Position numbers and translations under genes: made by a program. The notes under the pieces were generated by a model, which saw nothing but the letters and a program-made list of their open reading frames with translations, did no database searches and was not told where the DNA came from. Source: Candidatus Gallimonas merdae (GTDB taxonomy: Bacteria; Bacillota; Clostridia; Christensenellales; Borkfalkiaceae). Taken from it: a stretch of DNA of 64,000 nucleotides. The stretch is from NCBI GenBank assembly GCA_904419525.1, contig CAJFRT010000001.1, positions 90,518-154,517 of the forward strand, read 5' to 3'. How positions within the stretch are numbered: position 1 is the stretch's first letter; the number at the start of each line of letters is the position of its first letter. Below are positions 27,623-35,463 of the stretch, piece by piece.

Positions 27623-28497
27623 TTCAGATACCCCCTGCTGCGCACTTCGCACAGGAAAAGTTCTTCAAAATCGACTTTGATCTCCTCGATAAAGAGCGGC
27701 GAAAGCGCCTCCAGCTCTTTGAGAACGGTTTCCCGATCGCCTCGGACGATCAGTTTTGCAACTCTGCCCGTAGCTTCAAACGAGATACAATCGAACGGGA
27801 TATCCCCGCGCCTGACTTCATGCGAAAGCGCGATCTGAAACTTGTGCACTTTCTCAAGCGCTTCCCCGATCTCCCCTGCGTCGGCGACCGCGCCGCCGTC
27901 AAGGAGCGCAAATCCGGAACAGATGTCCTCCAGTTCGCGCAGGGAATGACTGGAGATCAGAACGGTGCTTCCCCGCTCCTCCACCAGTTCAATGAGCCCG
28001 CGCTTGAGTTCCAGGCGCGCAAGCGGATCAAGCCCGTCAAACGCCTCATCCAGCAGCAGATAGCGCGGACGGCAGGCAAGCGCAAGCGTTACAAAGGCCT
28101 GCCGCTTCATTCCCTTGGAAAAATTGCGGATCGGAATGCGCCGTTCGACATGGAAAATGTCCGCATAGCGGGCAAACGCTTCCCGATCGAAGTCGTAAAA
28201 CGTTGCATAGAGCGCAGCAAGCTTTTCCACCGTGGTCCCCGTGGCATAAAACGGATCATCGGGAAGAAAAAACATCTCCCGCTTGATGCGCTCGTTGCCG
28301 GATACGCTCGCTCCGTCGATCAGGATCGCCCCGCAATCGGGGCGGAGCACGTCTGCGATCAGTCTCAGAAGCGTGGACTTTCCCGCGCCGTTGATCCCGA
28401 TCAGCCCGAACAAAGTACCGTCCGGGACTCTGAGACTGACATTTTCCAGAACCGTTCTGGTTCCGTACGATTTTTTCAGTCCGCTGATCTCAATCAT
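27619..28497 (-). CDS. ABC transporter ATP-binding protein
   Basis: The 292-aa ATPase has Walker A GINGAGKST, an SKGMKRQAF signature, Walker B LLLDEAFDGLD and switch histidine SSHS. The signature SKGM instead of LSGG is common in exporters paired with YtrA-type regulators. The ATG at 28497 has ACAGGAGGAAAGA before it. It overlaps gntR upstream by eight bases and the permease downstream by four. Confidence 0.94.
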   Translation of the reverse strand: MIEISGLKKSYGTRTVLENVSLRVPDGTLFGLIGINGAGKSTLLRLIADVLRPDCGAILIDGASVSGNERIKREMFFLPDDPFYATGTTVEKLAALYATFYDFDREAFARYADIFHVERRIPIRNFSKGMKRQAFVTLALACRPRYLLLDEAFDGLDPLARLELKRGLIELVEERGSTVLISSHSLRELEDICSGFALLDGGAVADAGEIGEALEKVHKFQIALSHEVRRGDIPFDCISFEATGRVAKLIVRGDRETVLKELEALSPLFIEEIKVDFEELFLCEVRSRGYLK

Positions 28498-28855
28498 TCT
28501 TTCCTCCTGTAACGCTTTCGCCGTACACCTCTTCGATGACCGCGAGCGCATCTTCCTTTTTCAGCCCTGCCGCCCTGAGCGCTCTGATGCGAACGCGGGC
28601 CTCCTGTACGGCGTCTGCGTCCGGCGGCGCACATACAAAGGCCCCTTTCTTGGGGAAAGTCCGTACAAAGCCGCGGCGCTCGAGTTCGGCATAGGCGCGC
28701 TCCACCGTGTTGGGATTGACCCCGAGCTGCATGGCAAGCGTGCGCACACTGGGAAGTTTCTCTCCCTCCCGAAGGGCACCCAACCGGATATACCGCTCAT
28801 ATTCGGCGGCAATCTCCTCAAAAATACTTTGTTTTCCGCTCAGACGGACTTCCAT
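28490..28855 (-). CDS. GntR-family regulator, YtrA subfamily
   Basis: The 121-aa protein is a winged helix-turn-helix domain (KLPSVRTLAMQLGVNPNTVERAY region) with only a short helical C-terminal tail, typical of YtrA regulators. It most likely represses its own operon. The ATG at 28855 has AAGGAAAAAGC in front; a longer frame upstream reads through the promoter. Three CTGTAT repeats between promoter and gene are the likely operator. Confidence 0.92.
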   Translation of the reverse strand: MEVRLSGKQSIFEEIAAEYERYIRLGALREGEKLPSVRTLAMQLGVNPNTVERAYAELERRGFVRTFPKKGAFVCAPPDADAVQEARVRIRALRAAGLKKEDALAVIEEVYGESVTGGKND

Positions 28856-28880
28856 GCTTTTTCCTTTTCTACCTGACAAC

Positions 28881-28908
28881 CTGTATGAACTGTCTGTATT
28901 ATCTGTAT
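28881..28908 (-). promoter_or_regulatory. Three direct ATACAG repeats, candidate GntR operator
   Basis: ATACAG on the minus strand (CTGTAT at 28881-28886, 28894-28899 and 28903-28908), spaced 13 and 9 bp, immediately downstream of the -10 element. Confidence 0.55.
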
Positions 28909-28910
28909 TA

Positions 28911-28939
28911 AATATATCACCGATCGTTTCGGCTGTCAA
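28911..28939 (-). promoter_or_regulatory. Sigma-A promoter of the gntR-ABC operon
   Basis: Minus strand: TTGACA (28934-28939), 17-bp spacer, TATATT (28911-28916). Confidence 0.85.
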
Positions 28940-28968
28940 CCCTTTGGGAAAAAATTCCTTTGTATTTT

Positions 28969-28997
28969 TTGACATGTCGTTTCTGCCATGCTATAAT
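28969..28997 (+). promoter_or_regulatory. Sigma-A promoter of ogt
   Basis: TTGACA (28969-28974), 17-bp spacer, TATAAT (28992-28997), perfect consensus. Confidence 0.9.
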
Positions 28998-29017
28998 CAG
29001 GAAAACAGGAGGCAGCG

Positions 29018-29551
29018 ATGAATTTTTTTACCCATATCCTTTCCCCGCTCGGCGGCATCACGCTTGCCGGCGACGAAAAAGCGCTGACGGGGCTTTGGTT
29101 CGACGGTCAGAAATATTTTCCGGAACAGCTTTCCGGCGAAGAAAGAGAGACGCCCGTTTTCAGAAAGGTTTCGGATTGGCTGGACCAATATTTTGCCGGG
29201 AAAAATCCGGCAACGGAAATCCCCATTCATGTCTGCGGGTCACAATTCCGCCGGAACGTATGGGGAATTTTGCAGCAAATCCCTTACGGAACGACCACTA
29301 CTTACGGGCAGATCGCAAAACAACTCGCCGCCCGGACCGGGAAGAACGTATCCGCACAGGCTGTGGGCGGAGCCGTCGGTCACAATCCCGTCTCTCTGAT
29401 CATTCCGTGTCACCGCGTCGTAGGTTCCGACGGGAGCCTGACGGGTTATGCGGGCGGCATCGAAAAAAAGTATGCCCTTCTGAAGCTGGAGGGAGTGGAC
29501 CTGAGCGCTTTTTCCCTCCCCTGCGAAGATTCGGAAAAAAAGATAAAATAA
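29018..29551 (+). CDS. ogt: Methylated-DNA--protein-cysteine methyltransferase
   Basis: The 177-aa suicide repair protein transfers methyl groups from O6-methylguanine to its own cysteine. The acceptor is in IPCHRVVG, preceded by the helix-turn-helix part GTTTTYGQIA and followed by GYAGGIEKK. The ATG follows ACAGGAGGCAGCG. It is transcribed divergently from the GntR operon as a single gene. An eight-residue insertion (AARTGKNVSAQAVGGA) is normal for this group. Confidence 0.96.
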   Translation: MNFFTHILSPLGGITLAGDEKALTGLWFDGQKYFPEQLSGEERETPVFRKVSDWLDQYFAGKNPATEIPIHVCGSQFRRNVWGILQQIPYGTTTTYGQIAKQLAARTGKNVSAQAVGGAVGHNPVSLIIPCHRVVGSDGSLTGYAGGIEKKYALLKLEGVDLSAFSLPCEDSEKKIK

Positions 29552-29611
29552 AACATTGACGGTACATTTTCAAAAAATTTTATTTCTTTGAAAAAAAGTG
29601 CGTTCCAACTG

Positions 29612-29640
29612 TTGACAAAATAAAACGTATCCTATATAAT
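29612..29640 (+). promoter_or_regulatory. Consensus sigma-A promoter of the ABC-exporter leader
   Basis: TTGACA (29612-29617), 17-bp spacer, TATAAT (29635-29640). Confidence 0.88.
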
Positions 29641-29651
29641 CCCCTCTGTTC

Positions 29652-29726
29652 ATGGGGATATCGCAACCCGTGAGCAGAAAAATTTCGGCTTATCGGAGAA
29701 CTTGCGGCCGCAGCCGCAACGGTTGA
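29652..29726 (+). CDS. Candidate 24-residue leader peptide in the exporter attenuator
   Basis: A short frame beginning ATGGGG about ten bases after the predicted transcript start encodes a basic, Arg-rich peptide (MGISQPVSRK, ending RTCGRSRNG). Its 3' third covers a stable hairpin (TTGCGGC, loop CGCA, GCCGCAA) and its stop precedes a terminator by eleven bases. The arrangement resembles antibiotic-sensing leader peptides such as that of bmrCD. No Shine-Dalgarno is visible, so the call is tentative. Confidence 0.4.
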   Translation: MGISQPVSRKISAYRRTCGRSRNG

Positions 29727-29736
29727 GAAAGATACG

Positions 29737-29777
29737 GGTGCGCCCGATTGTTGCAAAACGATCGGGCGCACCTTTTT
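29737..29777 (+). terminator. Transcription attenuator ahead of the decayed ABC exporter
   Basis: GGTGCGCCCGAT, 12-base loop, ATCGGGCGCACC, then TTTTT. It lies 40 bases before the exporter start codon. ACCCGT upstream (29667-29672) can pair with ACGGGT (29734-29739), which includes the start of the terminator stem, giving mutually exclusive folds. Confidence 0.85.
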
Positions 29778-29817
29778 CTGTTCTCTGAAAAAACGAAAAA
29801 TAAAAAAAGGAGTATCT

Positions 29818-30346
29818 ATGAAACTTATATTGCGATTCTTGAAACCACACTGGAAGCTGTGTCTTGTAACGGTTCTCCTGCTCATCGTGGACGTTGTGGG
29901 TGCGCTCATAATTCCCACCCTTGCTTCGGAAATGATGAAACAGGGCGGCGCAGGCGTGGATTTTCAGGCGCTTCTGACCACCGCGATCGCCATGGCGGTT
30001 GCAGCGGTCATTTCCGGCGCAGGCGGCAGATTTCGTCCGCGCTCTCCCCGATCAGCTCAACTCCTTCGTGGCGCAGGGCGGCACCAACTTTTCAGGCGGA
30101 CAAAAACAGCGTCTTTCGATCGCGCGCGCTCTTGTCAAAAAACCGGAACTGTATATCTTTGACGACAGCTTTTCGGCACTCGACTTCAAGACGGACGCCG
30201 CGCTCCGCAAAGCGCTTGTCGCCAAGACACGCGATGCCGCCGTCATGATCATCGCCCAGCGCGTCAGCACGATCCTCCATGCGGAACAGATCATCGTACT
30301 GCACGAGGGCGAGCCCGTAGGCATCGGCATGCCGGAACCGTCGTGA
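29818..30346 (+). pseudogene. Internally deleted multidrug ABC exporter (LmrA/McjD type)
   Basis: Residues 1-67 of a type I exporter (MKLILRFLKPHW through AAVISGAG, first membrane helices) are joined near base 30025 to the end of a nucleotide-binding domain in another frame: FVRALPDQLNSFVAQ, signature FSGGQKQR, Walker B YIFDDSFSALD, switch IIAQRVS. Walker A and most membrane helices, about 400 residues, are gone. The C-terminus is also cut after VGIG. A frame change at the junction makes a working protein impossible. Such exporters usually come as a two-gene heterodimer, and the partner is missing too. Confidence 0.85.
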
Positions 30347-30897
30347 CGCCCGTCTTGCGGGTCATAAGCGTTCTTGGAAACGGCGGAGCGATCTTTATCG
30401 CCGCCGCGGTCGTCTTTCTTCTGTTCAGAAAGACAAGAACGACAGGCATTTCCGCCCTGATCGCACTGCTCATCGGCGCTCTCGTCACCAATCTGCTGTT
30501 AAAGAACGTCATCGCGCGCGAACGCCCCTTTGTCGATGAGAATTCCGTCTATTTTACCTATTGGCTGAATACGGGCAGCATGGCAGCAAGCGGATATTCC
30601 TTCCCTTCCGGCCACACCACGGCGGCAATGGCATTTGCAACAGCGCTGTTCTTGCACGGAAACAAAAAAATATCCTGGCTGGCCTTTCTGATCCCGCTTT
30701 TAATGGGATTTTCAAGAATTTATTTCAGCGTGCATTTCTGTACAGACGTCCTGGCAGGCATGGCTGCGGGGCTTGTTGCCGGCATTCTTGCCTGGACAGT
30801 CGTTCTTCTGCTTCGGAAAAACAGATATTTTGTAAAATTCGAGCAGGCGCAGGGAATTGTCGGATATATCCGTTCCAAGCGCGGAAAAGACCAATAA
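30343..30897 (+). CDS. PAP2-family phosphatase, probably N-terminally truncated
   Basis: The 184-aa membrane protein has all three PAP2 motifs: KNVIARERP, PSGHT and SRIYFSVHFCTD. It should dephosphorylate a lipid phosphate such as undecaprenyl pyrophosphate or phosphatidylglycerol phosphate. The only start is a GTG overlapping the pseudogene's stop (GTGA). The protein begins at TPVLRVISVLGNGGA, a position normally about 20-30 residues inside the family, so the first helix seems lost at the same rearrangement that ended the ABC gene. Catalytic residues are intact but activity is doubtful. Confidence 0.8.
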   Translation: MTPVLRVISVLGNGGAIFIAAAVVFLLFRKTRTTGISALIALLIGALVTNLLLKNVIARERPFVDENSVYFTYWLNTGSMAASGYSFPSGHTTAAMAFATALFLHGNKKISWLAFLIPLLMGFSRIYFSVHFCTDVLAGMAAGLVAGILAWTVVLLLRKNRYFVKFEQAQGIVGYIRSKRGKDQ

Positions 30898-31059
30898 CAG
30901 CGTGCAATGCCCGCGGCGAATCCGCTGTCGTACAATCAATATTTCGTTTGTTGCAATTTTCCTGTTCCGTCTCGTGCAAACCCCGGTGAAAGAGTTGTCC
31001 TCTCCCATGAAAAGGCGTAAAATATGAGAACAGGCACGCCTGACAACGGGAGAACGAGC

Positions 31060-31479
31060 ATGTGGATCGCAGCGGCAATTTTATCAGCGATATTTGCGGG
31101 GATTACGGCAATCCTCTCCAAATGCGGCATCAGAAACACCAATTCCGACGTTGCGACTGCCGTACGCACCTCTGTCGTGCTCGTCCTTGCCTGGCTGATC
31201 GTCTTCTGCCGGAAAGAGCAGAAATTCGTACGGGAAATCCCGAAAAAGGAACTCGGCTTTCTGATCCTCTCCGGAATCGCGACGGGAGCCTCATGGCTGT
31301 GTTACTATTATGCGATTCAGCAGGGACAAGTCAGCGTTGTCGTGCCGATCGACAGACTGAGCATTCTGATCACCGTGTTGTTTTCCGTCTTCGTTCTGAA
31401 AGAAAAGCTGTCCGCGAAATCATGGGTCGGGCTGAGTCTTCTGACGGCCGGAACTGTCTGCATGGCCGTTTTCACCTGA
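31060..31479 (+). CDS. Single-domain EamA/DMT-family membrane protein
   Basis: The 139-aa product has about five hydrophobic helices and the C-terminal SVVVPIDRLSILITVLFSV and GTVCMAVF segments of one EamA repeat. Full-length EamA exporters have two repeats, so it probably works as a dimer, like small multidrug-resistance proteins. The ATG at 31060 has CGGGAGAACGAGC before it; an ATG at 31024 touches the promoter's -10 and is unlikely to be used. Confidence 0.85.
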   Translation: MWIAAAILSAIFAGITAILSKCGIRNTNSDVATAVRTSVVLVLAWLIVFCRKEQKFVREIPKKELGFLILSGIATGASWLCYYYAIQQGQVSVVVPIDRLSILITVLFSVFVLKEKLSAKSWVGLSLLTAGTVCMAVFT

Positions 31480-31488
31480 CCGATTCTG

Positions 31489-31527
31489 TAAAAACAGAGG
31501 CCGCAATGTCTGCGGCCTCTGTTTTTA
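31489..31527. terminator. Bidirectional terminator between the EamA gene and metH
   Basis: AAAAACAGAGGCCGCA, loop ATGTC, TGCGGCCTCTGTTTTT. A 12-bp GC-rich stem with tracts on both sides; it includes metH's stop region. Confidence 0.93.
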
Positions 31528-33885
31528 TCCTTTCCGCAACCGACACAACCGGTCGAGCTCTGCGACAAACGACGGTGCGTCAGGCGTGTAGCCGTCGGCG
31601 CCGATCTTTTCGGCGATTTCAGCCGAGAGGACAGCCCCGCCGACATAGATCTTTGCTTCTGTCTTTGCCGCACGAAGCGCCGCAATCGTCTCTTCCATGC
31701 TTTTCACGGTCGTCGTCATCAGGGCGGACAGGCCTACGACAAAGGGCTTTTCCCGCAATGTGACTTCGACAATGCGTTCGGGCGGGACGTCTTTTCCGAG
31801 GTCGATCACCTCATATCCATGCGACTGCGCCACGACCTTGACGATATTTTTGCCGATATCGTGAACATCACCTTTTACGGTCGCAAGAACAATTTTTTCG
31901 CGGACGTTTGCGTCTTTTCCGAACTTTTCCCCAATAACGGCAAATGCCGCTTTCGCAGCTTCCGCACAGGAAATCAGCTGCGGCAGGAAAAGTTTTCCGG
32001 CCGCGTACTGTTCCCCCACCTGCGTCAGAGCAGGAACGAGCGTCTTTTCAACGATCTCGAGCGGAGGCCGGGCGGAGAGCTCCTGCCGGGCAAACGAAGG
32101 CGCATCTTTGGCCAGGCCGCGCAGGACACAGTCAAACAGATCTTTTGCAGGTGATGCCTGTCCGGTCGTCGTTCCCCGCGCCACGGGCGCGGAAGCGTCG
32201 ACCGCCGCATCGCGATACATGGAAATATATCTTTCCGCCCCCTTATCGGTGCAGGAAAGCACGTCGAACGCATGGACGGCGCTCATCATGTCGCCGTCCA
32301 AAGGGTTCATGATGGGCATCGACAACCCGTGCGCAAGCGCCATCACAAGAAACGTCTTATTAAGAAGCGGCCTTGCGGGAAGCCCGAAAGAGACGTTGGA
32401 GACCCCCAGCGCCGTACAGACGTTCATTTCCCGCACCAGGGACAGCGCTTTCAACGTCTCGGTTACAAGCGTTTGTTCTGCCGAGGCCGTCAGGACAAGC
32501 GTATCGATCATGACACGGCTGCGGGGGATCCCGAATTCTTCCGCAGTCAGAAGAATACGTTCTGCGATCTCGGCGCGCTCCAGCGCCGTTCGGGGAACGC
32601 CTTTTTGATCCATGGTAAGTCCCAGAACGACCGCGCCGTACTTTTTGGCGATCGGGAACACGCGCTCCATGACCGCGCGATCGCCGTTCACGCTGTTGAG
32701 AAGCGGTATCCCGTTATAACAGCGCGCCCCCGCTTCCAGCGCGGCCGGATCCGAGGAATCGAGCTGCAGAGGGAGCATACAGCTCTCCTGCACCGCAAGT
32801 ACGGCGCGGCGCATGACGGAAGGTTCGTCGATGTCGGGAATCCCCACATTCAGATCGAGAAGATCGGCGCCCGCTTCCTCCTGCCGGAGCGCTTCCGCTG
32901 CGAGATAGTCATACTGCTCCGAACGGAGCGCTTCCCGAAGTTTCGGCTTTCCCGTCGGGTTCATGCGTTCCCCGCAGACGCGGACATTCTCAAAACGCAC
33001 GAGCCGGGTCGCGGAACAGACCGCCGTCACGGGACAGGTGTGCCGCACGGGGACTTTCTTCCCGCCAAGCGAGGCGATGCGGCGGATCGTTTCAGGCGTC
33101 GTCCCACAGCAGCCGCCAAGCACCGCGACCCCCGCCCCGGCATACTTTTCCGCCCATTCCGCAAACGTTCCGTCGGACAATTCATAGACGGTTTTCCCCT
33201 CCCGCCAGACTGGGAGCCCCCGGTTGGGCTGTACAATGACGGGAAGATCAGTCGCGGACAGAAAGCGCTGCACGATCGGAAACAACTCCTCAGGTCCGAG
33301 CGAACAGTTGACGCCGAGCGCATCGACCCCGAGCCCCTCCAGAAGCAGCGCGACGATCTCCGGCGATGAACCCGTGAGCGTACGGCCCGTCCCGTCAAAT
33401 GTCGCGGTGGCAAACACGGGCTTGTCCGAATGTTCTTTCAGGGCGAGAACGCACGCCTTGAGTTCATACAAATCGGAAAAGGTTTCCGCGATGTAACCGT
33501 CCACCAGACCGGAAGTAAGACGTGCGATCTCGGCATATGCTTCATAGGCCTCGTCAAATGTGAGCGTTCCGACGGGAGCCAGCAATGCACCCGTCGGGCC
33601 GACGTCAAAAAATACCGGCTTCCCCGCCCGACGCGCATTTTCGACCGCTGCGCGGACAAGCTCTTCAAGCGGATATTCCCCGCGGTACTTGATGCGGTTG
33701 AGTCCGAATGAATTTGCCGTGATGACATCGGCTCCGGCCTCAGCATAGGCACAGTGAATGCGGCGCACCGCCTCTGCGTGCGTAAGATTGAGCTCCATGG
33801 GGTCGTTTCCGCCGAGCCCGATGCGCTCCAGCTCGCTCCCCATGCCGCCGTCGAAGATCAACAGTTCTTTTCCGAGCCGTAACAT
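31525..33885 (-). CDS. metH: Cobalamin-dependent methionine synthase lacking the reactivation domain
   Basis: The 786-aa protein carries the homocysteine-binding domain with zinc ligands (GVNCS and GGCCGT), a methyltetrahydrofolate-binding pterin domain (starting ENVRVCGERMNPTGK) and a cobalamin cap and binding domain (DVHDIGKN, histidine axial ligand). It stops there. The adenosylmethionine-binding reactivation domain of E. coli MetH is absent and is encoded separately by the gene immediately upstream. The ATG at 33885 has AAGGAGGGACGCAC before it and lies inside the end of that gene. It is third in metF-activase-metH. Confidence 0.96.
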   Translation of the reverse strand: MLRLGKELLIFDGGMGSELERIGLGGNDPMELNLTHAEAVRRIHCAYAEAGADVITANSFGLNRIKYRGEYPLEELVRAAVENARRAGKPVFFDVGPTGALLAPVGTLTFDEAYEAYAEIARLTSGLVDGYIAETFSDLYELKACVLALKEHSDKPVFATATFDGTGRTLTGSSPEIVALLLEGLGVDALGVNCSLGPEELFPIVQRFLSATDLPVIVQPNRGLPVWREGKTVYELSDGTFAEWAEKYAGAGVAVLGGCCGTTPETIRRIASLGGKKVPVRHTCPVTAVCSATRLVRFENVRVCGERMNPTGKPKLREALRSEQYDYLAAEALRQEEAGADLLDLNVGIPDIDEPSVMRRAVLAVQESCMLPLQLDSSDPAALEAGARCYNGIPLLNSVNGDRAVMERVFPIAKKYGAVVLGLTMDQKGVPRTALERAEIAERILLTAEEFGIPRSRVMIDTLVLTASAEQTLVTETLKALSLVREMNVCTALGVSNVSFGLPARPLLNKTFLVMALAHGLSMPIMNPLDGDMMSAVHAFDVLSCTDKGAERYISMYRDAAVDASAPVARGTTTGQASPAKDLFDCVLRGLAKDAPSFARQELSARPPLEIVEKTLVPALTQVGEQYAAGKLFLPQLISCAEAAKAAFAVIGEKFGKDANVREKIVLATVKGDVHDIGKNIVKVVAQSHGYEVIDLGKDVPPERIVEVTLREKPFVVGLSALMTTTVKSMEETIAALRAAKTEAKIYVGGAVLSAEIAEKIGADGYTPDAPSFVAELDRLCRLRKG

Positions 33886-34475
33886 GTGCGTCCCTCCTTG
33901 CGATACTGACAGTTCCCGGCAATCATACATCCCGTACATGACTTGTGTGCGCTCTTTCCCAATCCGATGATCCCGGCCATCGACTTCTGCGGTGCGATCA
34001 TTCCGGACGGAAGAAGCTGCATACCGATGCGCGAAGGATCGAGTTCCCGGAAGATCTCCGCATTGTCCCCGATCCCGCTCCCGCCATAGCCCGGACAGAA
34101 CCGATAGGTGCGATCCGCGCCGAATCGTTCCTCCCACGCGTCTCCTTCGCACTCTACCAGAGCGCTTGCACAGGCGTCGAGCACGACGGCGCGCGCCGGA
34201 TCCAGCGTCATAAGCGCCCGGATCCGCCGCTCGATCTCCGCCCCAAGCGTCATCGCCGCAAGCACATATCCGGAACAGCCCGCAAGAAACGTGCGGTACG
34301 GTTCTTTTTCCAAAAATGGAAGCAGGCTGCGGTACTCCCTTGCCACTGCCCGGAAGCGCAATAGCGAACGCGCCTCCCCCAGGCAGTCTTCCACGAGAGA
34401 ATGCATTTCCCCCGGCACTTCCCCATGGCAGCCGAGATAATTGCATGCCCGCCGCACGAGTTCAGAAGAGTTCAC
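33858..34475 (-). CDS. Stand-alone MetH reactivation domain protein
   Basis: The 205-aa protein matches the cobalamin-dependent methionine synthase activation domain: the conserved RFCPGYG segment, a helical N-terminal part, and a LLPSGMIAPQKSMAGIIGLG region. It should bind adenosylmethionine and remethylate oxidised cobalamin on the separate MetH protein. The C-terminus carries four cysteines in CTGCMIAGNC plus TCYGSEKNC, suggesting a metal or Fe-S site that might replace flavodoxin as electron source; this is inference. It overlaps metF by 14 bases and metH by 28. Confidence 0.92.
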   Translation of the reverse strand: MNSSELVRRACNYLGCHGEVPGEMHSLVEDCLGEARSLLRFRAVAREYRSLLPFLEKEPYRTFLAGCSGYVLAAMTLGAEIERRIRALMTLDPARAVVLDACASALVECEGDAWEERFGADRTYRFCPGYGGSGIGDNAEIFRELDPSRIGMQLLPSGMIAPQKSMAGIIGLGKSAHKSCTGCMIAGNCQYRKEGRTCYGSEKNC

Positions 34476-35334
34476 GGAGCACCCTCTCGAGCCTTGCGCA
34501 GATCGCCTTTGCCGTCCGCGCGTTGTTCATGACGTAGAGATGGATCCCGGGCGCCCCCTTGGCGATCAGGTCCATGATCTGATAGACGGCGTAATTGTAA
34601 CCGATCTCCTCCATGACGGCGGGTCGGGAGGCATAGATCTCGATCATGTTGCGGAATTCCAGCGGGATCGCACTGCCGCACATCTCCTTGATCCGGCGGA
34701 TATTCTTCGGATTGACGAGCGGCATGATCCCCGGGATAATGGGCGCAGTCACGCCGATCCTGCGCGCCTCGTTGACAAGGCGGTAATAATAGGAGTTGTC
34801 ATAAAAGAGCTGAGTGATGAAAAATTTTGCACCCGCATCCTCTTTTTTCTTCATGTTGACGAGATCCGCATACAGCGATTCGCATTCCATATGTCCTTCG
34901 GGATAGCAGGCCGCTCCCAGCGTAAAACGATAGGGAGCAAGATATGCGGCAAGATCGGTCGCATGCGGAAAGTAGCGGCAGTATTCCGCTTCATAGTTGG
35001 CCGGTCGGTCACCGCGCAGGCAGAGAACGTTTTCAACGCCTTTGTCTCTGAGTGCGGACGCAACGGCGTCCACATCCTCCGGAGAGGACGGTCCGCCCGT
35101 GATATGCGCAAGCGCAGTCAGCCCGGCACGGTTCTGAATATAGTCGGCGATCCCGACCGAATTTTTGGAATCCGAACCGCCCGCGCCGTATGTGACGCTG
35201 ATAAAATCGGGGGAAAGCTCTTTGAGCTCATCGATCGCGGCAAACAGCTTGTCCCGTTCCTCCGCCCCTTTTTTGGGCGGAAATACTTCAAAAGAGAGCG
35301 TACGTTTGCGTGCAAGAATTTCATCGATCCGCAT
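34462..35334 (-). CDS. metF: Methylenetetrahydrofolate reductase
   Basis: The 290-aa FAD-dependent TIM-barrel enzyme makes 5-methyltetrahydrofolate for MetH. The N-terminus RTLSFEVFPPKKG, SVTYGAGGS, and ITQLFYDNSYY are hallmark MetF motifs. The ATG at 35334 has GCGAGGTTCACAC before it. It is first in the operon and has a consensus promoter. Confidence 0.96.
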   Translation of the reverse strand: MRIDEILARKRTLSFEVFPPKKGAEERDKLFAAIDELKELSPDFISVTYGAGGSDSKNSVGIADYIQNRAGLTALAHITGGPSSPEDVDAVASALRDKGVENVLCLRGDRPANYEAEYCRYFPHATDLAAYLAPYRFTLGAACYPEGHMECESLYADLVNMKKKEDAGAKFFITQLFYDNSYYYRLVNEARRIGVTAPIIPGIMPLVNPKNIRRIKEMCGSAIPLEFRNMIEIYASRPAVMEEIGYNYAVYQIMDLIAKGAPGIHLYVMNNARTAKAICARLERVLRELF

Positions 35335-35360
35335 GTGTGAACCTCGCATTCATTTGGAAT

Positions 35361-35389
35361 ATTATAAAAGAAAACAAAAAAAATGTCAA
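35361..35389 (-). promoter_or_regulatory. Consensus sigma-A promoter of the metF operon
   Basis: Minus strand: TTGACA (35384-35389), T-rich 17-bp spacer, TATAAT (35361-35366). The leader is about 20 bases, too short for a SAM riboswitch or T-box. Confidence 0.9.
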
Positions 35390-35404
35390 ACAGGCTGCAT
35401 GTCC

Positions 35405-35452
35405 AAAAAAATACGGAGACGGCATGGACTTCCGATCGCCCTGCCCTCTCCG
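35405..35452 (-). terminator. Intrinsic terminator of sigK
   Basis: Minus strand CGGAGAGGGCA, 17-base loop, TGCCGTCTCCG (one mismatch), then TATTTTTTTG. Confidence 0.8.
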
Positions 35453-35463
35453 TTTCACTCCGA

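Noticed and set aside
29641-29740. Assignment of the exporter leader to a named riboswitch class
   Set aside because: I compared it by eye with T-box, SAM, ZTP, yybP and preQ1 cores and found no match, so it is left as an attenuator.
31024-31060. Earlier start for the EamA protein at 31024
   Set aside because: That ATG directly follows the -10 box (TAAAAT) and would lie upstream of or at transcription start; the ATG at 31060 has a good ribosome binding site.
35335-35390. SAM riboswitch or T-box upstream of metF
   Set aside because: The promoter leaves a leader of about 20 bases, with no conserved core sequence.
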